Of a DNA stretch of 64,000 bases, positions 44,626 to 52,616 are shown piece after piece. Origin of the DNA: Vampirovibrio chlorellavorus. Lineage in GTDB: Bacteria > Cyanobacteriota > Vampirovibrionia > Vampirovibrionales > Vampirovibrionaceae. The stretch is from contig QFWI01000008.1 in the NCBI GenBank assembly GCA_003149345.1, positions 620,001-684,000 on the forward strand, read 5' to 3'. The notes under the pieces are model-generated. The model did not search any database and was not told the origin of the DNA. It saw only the letters and a program-made list of their open reading frames with translations. A program made the position numbers and the translations under genes. Position 1 is the stretch's first letter, and the number at the start of each line of letters is the position of its first letter.

Positions 44626-47184
44626 TTGGGCTTACAGATTCGCTACGACAAGTACTCCCTGATCATTGACGGCCAGCGTACCTTCATACGCAGTGGGGCC
44701 ATGCATTACTTTCGCCTGCCCAGTCAGGAACTTTGGCGCGATCGACTGTTCAAACTGAAAGCGGCCGGGTATAACACCGTGGATCTTTACTTCTGCTGGA
44801 ATTATCACAGCCCGGCCCAAGGGGTTTACGATTTCACCGGCATTCGGGATGTGCAGGAACTACTTAAAATCACGCAGGAACTGGGCCTGTTTGTCATCGC
44901 CCGGCCCGGCCCTTATATCAACGCGGAATACTCCGGCGGGGGCTTCCCCGGCTGGCTACTGGCCAAGCGGCACTTGCCTCTTCGCAACCGGCGGGAAGGG
45001 GCTTTTGAGTGGTCGGATGAATATATGACCTACGTCACGGAATGGTGGCGGCAAATCATTCCGTTTATCAACGCGGCTCCCAATGTCATCCTGATGCAAA
45101 TTGAGAACGAGTACGCCACCCTGGAAGTGGAGCCCGATTACATGCGGGTTTTATACGATCTCAGCCGTCAACTGGGCGTTACGGTGCCTCTGTTTCACAA
45201 CGATTTGTATGTGGCTGGCTTGTATGAAGACATTGTGGATATTTATGCCTTTGATAATTACTCGGTGACCCAGTTTGAAACCGACTGGCGTGAAATGCCG
45301 GAGGTGTTTCAGGTGCTGGATCACGTGGAGGACAATCTTCGGCCCTTCTGCCAGAATCGTCCCCTGATGGCCGCCGAGCTTCAGGCTGGCTGGTTTGGCA
45401 CCTGGAAAGGCTACAAGTATCAGGAAATCACGGAAACGCTGGGCCGAGAGCATATTGCCATCTCCACCAAAAGCCTGTTGGGACAAGGCTTAACCATTTT
45501 CAACCACTACAAGGCCATTGGCGGTACCAACTGGGACTATACCGGCAGCATTGAAACCTATACCTCCTACGATTTCGGGGCCCCCATTTCGGAGACGGGC
45601 CTGAACACGGAGCGGTTGTTTGAAAGTAAGGCCCTGAACTATTTTCTGGAGAGTTTTGATCTGACGGCCACCGAGCGGGAGGCGGATTTTCCGCTCTCCC
45701 TGTCGCATCGGGATTGCTTTTACGCCTGTCGCTCCGTGGTCGGAGACCCGCAAGCCCGCTGGTTGTTTCTGCGCAACCTGACCTACGAGCCCGCTACCCT
45801 GACGGTGGGAGAAACACACCCTGTCACCGTCAATGCCTTTGAAGCCCAGATTTTGCCTTATCAGATTCCCCTGCGCTGCGGGTATCGGCTGGCCCTGAGT
45901 ACGGTGGAGCCCCTCTACCAAAACGAATCGCTCCTGATCCTCAAGGGGGATCGCCCGGCCACGGTGACACTCAGTCAAAATGGCCACACAAAGGCCCCCA
46001 CCATCGATGGAAACACCCTGCCAAACGGCGTGGAACTCCTGAGCCAGGACTCGGAAAGCGTTACCCTGTACTGCCGGGAAATGCGGGAGCAGGAGGCCTG
46101 TCAACTCCAGGTTGGCGCATTGACCCTGATGTTTCTAAGCAAGGATCTTGTGGACACCTTCTGGGTGGAGCCGGACGGTCATCTGGTATTGGGCCCGGAG
46201 GCCAGACTGCCGGATCGCCAATATGGTTTGCTACTCGGGAAAACCCGGTTCTGGAGTACCGATCCTGCCGCCCGGGCCCTACAGGCCCATATGCTTCAGG
46301 CGGCTCCTCCGGTAGAAATCCCCACTTTGCGGGATTGGCAAATTTTCAATGAGGCCCCGGAGCTGACCGAATTTGCGCAACTCAAGCCGGGTTTTGTTCC
46401 TGTCAGCCCGCAAGGGCTGGACTTTGACGCCAACGGCATTTATGAAGGCTCCGCCTGGTACTGGGTTGCGTTGGGTAGCCAGTGCCCCAAGACCCTGACC
46501 CTGGATGCCCGCCATATTTGGGCGGTTTATTTAAACGGGCAACGCATTGGGCATGGCCATCAGTTGGTGGTTATTCACGGCATGGGGCCTGTAGAACCGG
46601 TGGAAATTCCCGTCCCGGCGTCCCTCTGGCGGCCCAATCAGGACAACGAGCTGCTGATTTTTGTCAACGGCTTGGGGCATCCCAAAGGGTTTCACGATGA
46701 CGCCCAACTGCCGCAGGGGTTGCTCAGCCTGTCGGTGGATGGAACGCTACAGCAGGCGGCCTGCCATATTCGGAAAGAGACCTTCAGCCGCAATGCGGCA
46801 TCCGAAGGCGGACAAGCCCTCACCTCCTTAGAAACCTTCCATGACAGCCCTATGGTCTTGATGCGGACTCACTTTTCCCTTCCTGTCAATGAAACTTGTG
46901 AGACCGTATGGGGATTAAAGCTACAAGATGTCGATTTCGAGCGCATCAATATTTATCTGAACGGGGTTCTGATTGGTCGCCATTGGCGCGATTGTCGTCG
47001 GCAAGAAGTGTTTTATCTGCCCGGTGGCATTTTAAAGCAAGGCCCTGTTAAGCGGAATTTGCTGGAGTTGGTCTTAATTAATTTCGATCCGCCTATCGAT
47101 AAGAACCGCCTGTCGATACAGCCCCATCAAGTGGCCCTGTATCCTTACGCCACCTTGCAGAAATCTTTACACCGAGCAGATTGA
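44626..47184 (+). CDS. Glycoside hydrolase family 35 beta-galactosidase
   Basis: An 852-aa enzyme of GH35, hydrolysing terminal beta-galactosides. The catalytic barrel starts at once: GAMHYFRLP, YNTVDLYFCWNYHSP, LFVIARPGPYINAEYSGGGFPGWL. Proton donor is Glu162 in MQIENEYATL and the nucleophile Glu251 in AAELQAGWFG. C-terminal jelly-roll domains carry YLNGQRIGHG and YLNGVLIGRHW, the usual substrate-side lectin folds. There is no signal peptide, so it is probably cytoplasmic. Start is TTG with GGGAGG five bases upstream. Possible source of substrate: imported algal or host oligosaccharides (inference). Confidence 0.92.
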   Translation: MGLQIRYDKYSLIIDGQRTFIRSGAMHYFRLPSQELWRDRLFKLKAAGYNTVDLYFCWNYHSPAQGVYDFTGIRDVQELLKITQELGLFVIARPGPYINAEYSGGGFPGWLLAKRHLPLRNRREGAFEWSDEYMTYVTEWWRQIIPFINAAPNVILMQIENEYATLEVEPDYMRVLYDLSRQLGVTVPLFHNDLYVAGLYEDIVDIYAFDNYSVTQFETDWREMPEVFQVLDHVEDNLRPFCQNRPLMAAELQAGWFGTWKGYKYQEITETLGREHIAISTKSLLGQGLTIFNHYKAIGGTNWDYTGSIETYTSYDFGAPISETGLNTERLFESKALNYFLESFDLTATEREADFPLSLSHRDCFYACRSVVGDPQARWLFLRNLTYEPATLTVGETHPVTVNAFEAQILPYQIPLRCGYRLALSTVEPLYQNESLLILKGDRPATVTLSQNGHTKAPTIDGNTLPNGVELLSQDSESVTLYCREMREQEACQLQVGALTLMFLSKDLVDTFWVEPDGHLVLGPEARLPDRQYGLLLGKTRFWSTDPAARALQAHMLQAAPPVEIPTLRDWQIFNEAPELTEFAQLKPGFVPVSPQGLDFDANGIYEGSAWYWVALGSQCPKTLTLDARHIWAVYLNGQRIGHGHQLVVIHGMGPVEPVEIPVPASLWRPNQDNELLIFVNGLGHPKGFHDDAQLPQGLLSLSVDGTLQQAACHIRKETFSRNAASEGGQALTSLETFHDSPMVLMRTHFSLPVNETCETVWGLKLQDVDFERINIYLNGVLIGRHWRDCRRQEVFYLPGGILKQGPVKRNLLELVLINFDPPIDKNRLSIQPHQVALYPYATLQKSLHRAD

Positions 47185-47200
47185 CCACTAAACTAGAGAT

Positions 47201-47572
47201 ATGACTGTAATCCCTAATTTTATTTTAAAACGCATGTACAAAAGCGGGAGCTTTCGTCGCTTACCGGAAGGTGTCGGGTTTGACATCATCAATAATCTGG
47301 GGCCCGGACAAATCTCGCTGATCCAATGCATCAAGCTCAACGGGCAGATTTATTCGGCTGAGCAGCTCCTGTTGATTATCAATGGAGAAGCCGTACCCGC
47401 CAGTTCCATTCAGGAAGACAATCCGGCCACATTTTTTCTGAATCAGGTCATTACCTGTGTGATTCAGGACACCGGACTGGCTGCCGGACGGTATGACCTG
47501 ACTCTGGAACTCGTGAGCCGGGAGGCTGGCAAGGTCAGCTTGTCGGTCAGCGATACTTTGGCGAACGTCTAG
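47201..47572 (+). CDS. Small beta-rich protein, 123 aa, unassigned
   Basis: A single all-beta-looking domain: PNFILKRMYKSGSFRRLPEG, GFDIINNLGPGQISLIQCIKLNG, ending LAAGRYDLTLELVSREAGKVSLSVSD. It resembles short archaeal/bacterial proteins sometimes mis-named hydroxymethylglutaryl-CoA reductase; that name has no support here. It follows the GH35 gene by 16 bp and is probably co-transcribed, which hints at a carbohydrate-related accessory role. Confidence 0.6.
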   Translation: MTVIPNFILKRMYKSGSFRRLPEGVGFDIINNLGPGQISLIQCIKLNGQIYSAEQLLLIINGEAVPASSIQEDNPATFFLNQVITCVIQDTGLAAGRYDLTLELVSREAGKVSLSVSDTLANV

Positions 47573-47816
47573 GGACAGAGTCGCAGGGATAGCTGAATAG
47601 GGTTTCCCGGGGTTGGTTTGTCTTTGGGTAAAGCGGCGCCAGTTTGGTTGGGCTGCTGGACATCTTGCATGTCAAACAACCGGTTCACAGTGACTTCTGA
47701 GGCCTCGATGCCCGGGAGCGATGGTAGCGGAAAGGGTTCGCCCTTAAAATCGTTAAAAAAACCTAAAAATACATTGGATTGGGCTATACATTCTGAAAAA
47801 TAGAGAGCAAAACCGC
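47573..47816. other. Gap before tRNA-Glu, possible 3' remnant on the reverse strand
   Basis: No gene with a start codon. On the reverse strand a stop-free frame ends at about 47570 and reads naturally (for example KGEPFPLPSLPGIEASEVTV). It has no start codon and runs back across the tRNA promoter, so it is either a decayed gene end or chance. Confidence 0.25.
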
Positions 47817-47845
47817 TTGACTCCGAGATACCATTTCAGTATCTT
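47817..47845 (+). promoter_or_regulatory. Promoter of tRNA-Glu
   Basis: TTGACT - 17 bp - TATCTT, 20 bp before the mature 5' end. Confidence 0.75.
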
Positions 47846-47865
47846 ATATGAACTCGCTTCTACAC

Positions 47866-47941
47866 GCCCCCATCGTCTAGAGGCCTAGGACACCTCCCTT
47901 TCACGGAGGCGACGGGGATTCGAATTCCCCTGGGGGTACCA
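47866..47941 (+). tRNA. tRNA-Glu (TTC), probable attachment site
   Basis: Cloverleaf with acceptor GCCCCCA/TGGGGGT, discriminator A and encoded CCA. The anticodon stem is CCTCC/GGAGG with loop CTTTCAC (anticodon TTC), and the T loop ATTCGAA is closed by GGGG/CCCC. A tyrosine recombinase gene on the reverse strand ends about 210 bp downstream, the classical layout of an element integrated into a tRNA 3' end. Confidence 0.95.
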
Positions 47942-48011
47942 TTATATCTTGATTAATAAGCAATCCCAGAGCGCCTTTTGAGCCCTCCGGGATTTTTCAT
48001 TTTTGGGCGAA

Positions 48012-48081
48012 AAGTAATTTTGCAGTAATTTTTGCAGTAGTTGAACAAAGCCCACAGTAAAGCGCAGTAAAACAGCAGTAA
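48012..48081 (+). repeat. Direct repeats next to tRNA-Glu, putative recombinase arm sites
   Basis: RCAGTAR occurs five times in the same orientation (48022, 48034, 48054, 48064, 48075), plus AAGTAA at 48012. The cluster is bracketed by inverted GGGCGAAAA / TTTTCGCCC (48005-48013, 48082-48090). The position between the integrase gene and the tRNA suggests arm-type binding sites of the attachment region. Confidence 0.5.
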
Positions 48082-48096
48082 TTTTCGCCCCTTCAA

Positions 48097-48120
48097 CAAA
48101 AAACCGCCCGAAGGCGGCTT
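48097..48120 (-). terminator. Terminator of the integrase gene
   Basis: On the reverse strand a stem AAGCCGCC / GGCGGTTT with a TTCG tetraloop and a T6 tract, 31 bp after the integrase stop. Confidence 0.88.
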
Positions 48121-48150
48121 GATGTCTGAAACATATAATATGCACATCAT

Positions 48151-49299
48151 TTAAGCAGAGCCTCTTAAAACGGCTTGCTGGATGGTGGCTTCCAATAGAT
48201 CCGCCGTTGCCTTGCGGGTCTCATCTGTTACATGGGAATAGCGCAGGTACATTTCATGGGTTTTGTGCCGCATATACTCCATGACCTGCTTGGCGGGCTT
48301 GCCTTCGTTGGTGAGAATTGTACCCACGGTGTGCCGCATCACGTGCGGGGTAATCTCCTCAGAAAGCCCTGCGTTCTTGCAGGCGGTCCTGAATGCGTCA
48401 TCAATACTGGTTCGATAACCCACTTTGGTGCCAAATTTTGATTGAAACAGCCACTCTTGCCCGTCGTAACAGTGGTTTTTGAGGTACCAACGCAAATACT
48501 CCGCCAGGCCACTGGGGATTTGCTGAAATTCTGCACCGGTCTTGGCTTTCCAGATAAAGATACGCCGCTCTGCCAAGTGAAGATGTTCTATACGGGTCGA
48601 GAGAATCTCCATATGACGCATGCCGGTTGATAAGCCCATGCGGCAGAACAAATAAAGCTGAGGGTCCAGCAAGCTGGCCGCTTTTAATAGATTGGCGCAT
48701 TCTGTGGGGTTCAAGGCAACCAAACGATTGCTCTCCCCTTTCATTAGGCCAATCTTCCGGGGCTTGGTATTGATCCAGCCCCAGTCCAGGCCACAGTTCA
48801 TCATATGGCTCAATGTAGCAAGTTCCCGGTTAATGGTGCCAATGGCAGCCCCAGTGGCCTTGCGGGTCGCTTTGAAACGGCCAATTTCCATTTCGTTGAT
48901 GTTGGCCAGGGGCATTGACCCAAAGAAGGGCTTGAGGTGGTTCCGAAGATGCTGTTCCTTTTTGGCGATATTCTTTCCATCCGAGCTTCGGAGACGTGCC
49001 AGGTATTCATCCGCCGCTTCCGAAAAGCCAATTGCCAGTTTCCGACCCTTGGGTAGCGATAACCGTTGCTCTCTGGCATGGGTTCGGGCTTGAGCAATGA
49101 ACTCCTCGGCCTGGGTTCGGGTGACCCCTTCCGATTCTTTCCCAATGGAACGCTGAATTCGTTGCCCATCTACCATGATGTTGACGGCAAAACGTCCATC
49201 GCCTTTCAGGCGGGTGTATTTGATGCCGTGTTCAAAGATAAAATCCCCTTCTTGCAGCGCAAACATATTCGCGCGGGTAAGCCGCTCGTATTTAGGCAT
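48151..49299 (-). CDS. Tyrosine-type site-specific recombinase (integrase)
   Basis: Integrates and excises the element at tRNA-Glu. The 382-aa protein has an N-terminal arm-binding region, a SAM-like core-binding domain (~110-195) and a catalytic domain. Catalytic residues seen are Arg in STGMRHMEIL, the H-x-x-R box HVMRHT, the second His position at MRHKTH and the nucleophile Tyr in MYLRYSH. All are present, so it should be active. The start is the ATG with AAGAGGA ten bases upstream; the longer frame (to 49329) is less likely. Excisionase-like gene directly upstream. Confidence 0.92.
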   Translation of the reverse strand: MPKYERLTRANMFALQEGDFIFEHGIKYTRLKGDGRFAVNIMVDGQRIQRSIGKESEGVTRTQAEEFIAQARTHAREQRLSLPKGRKLAIGFSEAADEYLARLRSSDGKNIAKKEQHLRNHLKPFFGSMPLANINEMEIGRFKATRKATGAAIGTINRELATLSHMMNCGLDWGWINTKPRKIGLMKGESNRLVALNPTECANLLKAASLLDPQLYLFCRMGLSTGMRHMEILSTRIEHLHLAERRIFIWKAKTGAEFQQIPSGLAEYLRWYLKNHCYDGQEWLFQSKFGTKVGYRTSIDDAFRTACKNAGLSEEITPHVMRHTVGTILTNEGKPAKQVMEYMRHKTHEMYLRYSHVTDETRKATADLLEATIQQAVLRGSA

Positions 49300-49331
49300 A
49301 TTCAATTGTCCTCTTGAAATAATAAGCAACT

Positions 49332-49532
49332 CTAATTTACGTGATCAATCTGACCGGTCAACCAACGGTCCAGCTCTCTTTGAAAATAAAAGACCTTTCC
49401 TCCGGCTTTCAGGTACTTGGGACCATGCCCTTTTACTTTCCAATTGCGTAGGGTCTGCTCGGAAAAGCCCAGGTACATCGCGGCCGATTTGGTATCCATA
49501 CGGCCATCCGGGAGAACGAGATAGTTGTTCAT
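49332..49532 (-). CDS. Excisionase-like helix-turn-helix protein
   Basis: A 66-aa protein of the MerR/excisionase HTH_17 type: MDTKSAAMYLGFSEQTLRNW is the helix-turn-helix and KAGGKVFYFQRELDRWL the wing plus last helix. Such proteins direct excision or regulate the integrase. The start has AGGAGA nine bases upstream. It sits 32 bp before the integrase on the same strand, probably one operon. Confidence 0.82.
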   Translation of the reverse strand: MNNYLVLPDGRMDTKSAAMYLGFSEQTLRNWKVKGHGPKYLKAGGKVFYFQRELDRWLTGQIDHVN

Positions 49533-49657
49533 GGTTGGTTTCTCCTGTTTATATATACATTCGCCGTCCCCCAATTGAGGTTTCACAAGCAGCTAGCTTG
49601 AGGGCTTGCCAATGGGTGCCGGTCTCCCTCCCTGGTGTTCAAACGGGTGAAACGATT

Positions 49658-49723
49658 CAAGGGCGGTGACGCCAGGAGCCGGGCGCAGCCTTTACCCTTG
49701 AATCGTTGAGGGCAGCGCCCTTT
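49658..49723 (+). repeat. Left copy of the 66-bp inverted repeat flanking umuDC
   Basis: Matches the reverse complement of 51737-51801 with seven mismatches and one gap. Conserved blocks include AGCCTTTACCCTTGA and GAGGGCAG. It lies in the non-coding gap between the excisionase-like gene and the umuD promoter. Confidence 0.8.
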
Positions 49724-49882
49724 CCATAGCCATCTTTTAAGATGACTCGTTCATTCAACCAGGATAAAAAACAAGACCCTGATTGGCTTTCAAGACGATG
49801 TAATGATGCTAACCCTCTGTGCAAAGGCTTTTTCACCAGCGAATGTTTGCCGCTCATCCAACATTCTCCACCAACTGATCTA

Positions 49883-49912
49883 TTGACCTATCGAAAGAAA
49901 GTTCGATATAGT
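49883..49912 (+). promoter_or_regulatory. umuD promoter with embedded LexA operator candidate
   Basis: TTGACC - 18 bp - TATAGT. The spacer is occupied by the perfect dyad TATCGAA-N6-TTCGATA (49889-49908). The same motif occurs three times at lexA. Repressor binding here would block RNA polymerase, so SOS control is the simplest reading. Confidence 0.7.
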
Positions 49913-49948
49913 TCAGTTAGGTTCATCCGTGATGTAAGGAGCATTGCC

Positions 49949-50368
49949 ATGCTTTTAGGTCCATTCAATGAAACGCACCAGCCTGCCCAAGTGCCAGTTT
50001 TTACGCAAGCCATCCCCGCTGGCTTCCCGTCTCCTGCGGATGATTTCCTGGAAGGCACGTTAGACTTTAATGAACTCTTAATCAAAAAACCGGCAGCCAC
50101 CTACTGCTTAAGAGTGTCCGGGCATTCTATGGTGGGCGCGGGCATTCACGATGGGGACTATGTGATCGTGGATCGCTCCCAAAAACCCGAGCACGATCGG
50201 GTGGTGGTAGCCTCCATAAACGGAGATTTCACCTTGAAGCGGCTGATTTTAAAGGGAGGTCAATTCTTTCTGGCTTCGGAAAACCAGGGCTTCCCACTCA
50301 TTCCCATCCAAAATGACCAAGAATTACAAATATTCGGCTGTGCCACCTATGTCATTCACCCACTCTAG
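49949..50368 (+). CDS. umuD: UmuD-like S24 peptidase, DNA polymerase V accessory subunit
   Basis: Self-cleaving partner of UmuC in SOS mutagenesis; 139 aa as in E. coli UmuD. The cleavage bond Ala24-Gly25 lies in PAGFPSPADDF, the nucleophile Ser60 in SGHSMVGAGI and Lys97 in FTLKRLI. RecA-stimulated processing to UmuD' is therefore expected. The start is fixed by AAGGAG eight bases upstream; the in-frame extension upstream runs over the promoter and is not coding. It overlaps umuC by 20 bp. Confidence 0.92.
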   Translation: MLLGPFNETHQPAQVPVFTQAIPAGFPSPADDFLEGTLDFNELLIKKPAATYCLRVSGHSMVGAGIHDGDYVIVDRSQKPEHDRVVVASINGDFTLKRLILKGGQFFLASENQGFPLIPIQNDQELQIFGCATYVIHPL

Positions 50369-51632
50369 CCGTATTTTCGCTCTGGTCGATGCCAACAACT
50401 TTTACGCTTCTTGTGAGCGGGTGTTCCGGCCTGCCCTGGTCGGGAAGCCGATCGTGGTGTTGTCCAATAATGATGGCTGTATCATCGCCCGCTCCAACGA
50501 GACCAAAGCCCTAGGCATCCGCATGGGAGAACCCTTTTACAAGGCCAAACCGCTCATTCAAGCCCATGGCGTTCACGTCTTTTCCGCCAATTTTGCCTTG
50601 TACGGGGATCTTTCCGCGCGAGTGATGAGCAGCCTGTCGGAATTTGCACCAGAGATGGAGATTTACTCCATTGACGAAGCCTTTCTGGATTTGAGCGGGA
50701 TGCAGCGTCATCATCTCAATGCCTACGGTCGTCAGATGAAACAATTGGTGGAGCAATGGACAGGTATTCCCATTTCAGTGGGCATCGCGGAAACCAAGAC
50801 GTTGGCCCAAATGGCCAATTACCTGGCCAAAAAATCAAAAAAGGCAAATGGGGTGCTGGATCTCACCCGGTCGCCCCATCGCACCAGAGCCCTGCAACAA
50901 GTGCCTGTCGGTGAAGTGTGGGGCGTGGGGCGCAAGTTCGCTGAAAAACTCCAGCGACATGGTATCCAAACCGCATTTGATTTAGCACAGGGGAATGATG
51001 CCTGGCTGTTTCAGCACTTTCCTGCTCCCTTGTTGCGCACGGTACAAGAATTGCGAGGGGTCGCCTGTTTATCGCTGGAGCAAGCCCCCATTCCCAAAAG
51101 CATTGCGTGCAGTCGCTCCTTTGCTCAACCCGAAGAAGATCTGGGGAAGCTGAGAGAATCCGTTGCGGCGTATACAGCGCACGCCGCCGAACGCTTGCGA
51201 AAGGCGAAGATGGCTTGTCAGCGGTTGTTGGTATTCATTCATACCAATCGCTTTCGGCAAAATGTGTCGCAACATTTTGACAGTACCAGTATCGGTTTGC
51301 CCACGGCTAGCGAGGATACGGCTGAATTAATCCAAGTGGCCCACCGAGCGCTGGCACAGATTTACAAAGAAGGGTATGCCTATCATAAGGCAGGCGTGGT
51401 CTTGCTGGATCTGGTTCCGGCCAATGAAGTTCAGCAAAATTTATGGGATACCGTAAATCGAAGTCAGCGTTCCACTTTGATGCAGGCCTTGGATCAAATT
51501 AATCGGGACTTTGGAAGCGGTGCGATTCGATATGCCGCCGAAGGGCTTTGCCCCCGTTGGCGCATGAAGCAAGAGCATCGTTCCCCGCGTTACACCACCT
51601 GCTGGTCTGAGTTGGCACAGGTAAACGCTTAA
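50349..51632 (+). CDS. umuC: UmuC-like Y-family DNA polymerase (polymerase V)
   Basis: Translesion polymerase subunit, 427 aa (E. coli UmuC 422). Catalytic blocks: ALVDANNFYASCERVFRP (metal Asp), VLSNNDGCIIARSNETKALG, EIYSIDEAFLDLSG (the S-I-D-E motif), the ISVGIAETKTLAQMANYLAK palm end and the HhH segment VWGVGRKFAEKLQRHG. The C-terminal little-finger and UmuC tail (GAIRYAAEG) are present. The start used gives the family N-terminus; an ATG 12 codons earlier is also in frame inside umuD. Confidence 0.93.
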   Translation: MSFTHSSRIFALVDANNFYASCERVFRPALVGKPIVVLSNNDGCIIARSNETKALGIRMGEPFYKAKPLIQAHGVHVFSANFALYGDLSARVMSSLSEFAPEMEIYSIDEAFLDLSGMQRHHLNAYGRQMKQLVEQWTGIPISVGIAETKTLAQMANYLAKKSKKANGVLDLTRSPHRTRALQQVPVGEVWGVGRKFAEKLQRHGIQTAFDLAQGNDAWLFQHFPAPLLRTVQELRGVACLSLEQAPIPKSIACSRSFAQPEEDLGKLRESVAAYTAHAAERLRKAKMACQRLLVFIHTNRFRQNVSQHFDSTSIGLPTASEDTAELIQVAHRALAQIYKEGYAYHKAGVVLLDLVPANEVQQNLWDTVNRSQRSTLMQALDQINRDFGSGAIRYAAEGLCPRWRMKQEHRSPRYTTCWSELAQVNA

Positions 51633-51736
51633 GCAGTGCTAGAGGCACACTCTAGGCCAAGGAGTTCGGCGTTAGGGATAGCTGTCTATTGGCCTGAGTA
51701 GATAGGGGCTGACTCCTAAATCATCGACTAGAACGA

Positions 51737-51801
51737 AAAGGGCTCTGCCCTCGACGAGTCAAGGGTAAAGGCTCCGCCCGACTCCTGCGTCGTCGCCCTT
51801 G
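51737..51801 (-). repeat. Right copy of the 66-bp inverted repeat flanking umuDC
   Basis: Inverted partner of 49658-49723, about 88 percent identical. It sits 105 bp after the umuC stop and 80 bp before the DUF3768 gene. Together the repeats bracket a 2-kb umuDC cassette, including its promoter. Confidence 0.8.
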
Positions 51802-51881
51802 CCTCCTCTCACCCGATATTACGCCAGGAGGGGAGGTCGGCCTTGAGCGCAGACCCTGTTAATCTAAGCAAGGAGAATCCC

Positions 51882-52220
51882 ATGATGACTTTAGAGAACA
51901 GCTCCCAGGCAATCCCCGAACTGAATGACAAGTTTCGGAAAACTTTTATCGGCGGTCAAGTGTTAGTCACGGCAGGCGTGCAAGCCCTTTCAGCAGAACA
52001 GCAGCAAGCCATTTTCCAAGCGGTGCAAGGCTTTGATGTGTTTACAGAAGACAATGATCCATATGGTGAACATGACTTTGGGGCGTTTTCCATTGCTGGA
52101 CAGCGTTTCAATTGGAAAATCGACTACTATGACCCATCCATGCAATGGCGAAGCGAGGATCCAGCGGATCCACAACAAACCAGGCGGGTATTGACCATTC
52201 TGCTAGCAGAGGAATATTGA
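51882..52220 (+). CDS. DUF3768 domain protein
   Basis: A 112-aa protein matching DUF3768: LNDKFRKTFIGGQVLVTAGV, VFTEDNDPYGEHDFGAF, RFNWKIDYYDPSM and the ending RRVLTILLAEEY. Members are frequent on plasmids and integrative elements; function unknown. The start is the ATG with AAGGAG about seven bases upstream. Its own strong terminator follows directly. Confidence 0.88.
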   Translation: MMTLENSSQAIPELNDKFRKTFIGGQVLVTAGVQALSAEQQQAIFQAVQGFDVFTEDNDPYGEHDFGAFSIAGQRFNWKIDYYDPSMQWRSEDPADPQQTRRVLTILLAEEY

Positions 52221-52226
52221 GTTACG

Positions 52227-52260
52227 AAAAGCCGCCAGTCAGGAGACTGGCGGCTTTTTT
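52227..52260. terminator. Strong bidirectional terminator
   Basis: Perfect 14-bp stem AAAAGCCGCCAGTC / GACTGGCGGCTTTT with an AGGA loop, T6 to the right and A4 to the left. It serves the DUF3768 gene and the small broken gene on the reverse strand. Confidence 0.92.
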
Positions 52261-52273
52261 ATGCGGTAAGTTG

Positions 52274-52456
52274 CTAACTCAAAGGGAGTTTTATATCCAG
52301 TACCAATATTTTGATATTTAGTTGGCCGCGTTTGTCATAGGCCCGTACTTCGTACAGATTCCAGAACTGACGGGACGGGCATCGATGAGCCGTTGGCCAT
52401 CACATTACCCCAAGGTTTAAGTGGCCCTGGTAATACTTGACGTTCAGTAGGTTCAT
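52274..52456 (-). pseudogene. Broken small gene on the reverse strand
   Basis: An ATG with AGAGGGG seven bases upstream opens MNLLNVKYYQGHLNLGVM, then an in-frame TGA. The same frame continues as RQFWNLYEVRAYDKRGQLNI to a TAG just before a bidirectional terminator. In the middle, the +2 frame reads GNVMANGSSMPVPS, which looks more natural, so two compensating one-base shifts (at a GGGG run and a CCCGTCCCGTC stretch) may have broken a ~60-aa protein. No family recognised. Confidence 0.4.
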
Positions 52457-52564
52457 AGAATACCCCTCTGTTGTCTATCTACCCTTTGTTATAAATAACG
52501 ACTTGGGGGCTTTACAGATGAGATTTTTGTTTCCAAACAGGGTCGTTTCTGGTATTTGTAAAGA

Positions 52565-52581
52565 TGCATCACTGTGATGCA
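52565..52581. promoter_or_regulatory. Palindromic operator candidate of the ribbon-helix-helix/RM operon
   Basis: TGCATCA-CTG-TGATGCA, a perfect 7-bp dyad 35 bp before the small regulator gene that heads the restriction-modification operon. Likely bound by that regulator (inference). Confidence 0.5.
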
Positions 52582-52616
52582 CAAGGCCATCACACGAGAG
52601 GCGGGAGCCAAAATTA

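Noticed and set aside
49742..49948. Upstream in-frame extension of umuD
   Set aside because: It would run through the promoter and operator; AAGGAG before 49949 and the UmuD-like length decide the start.
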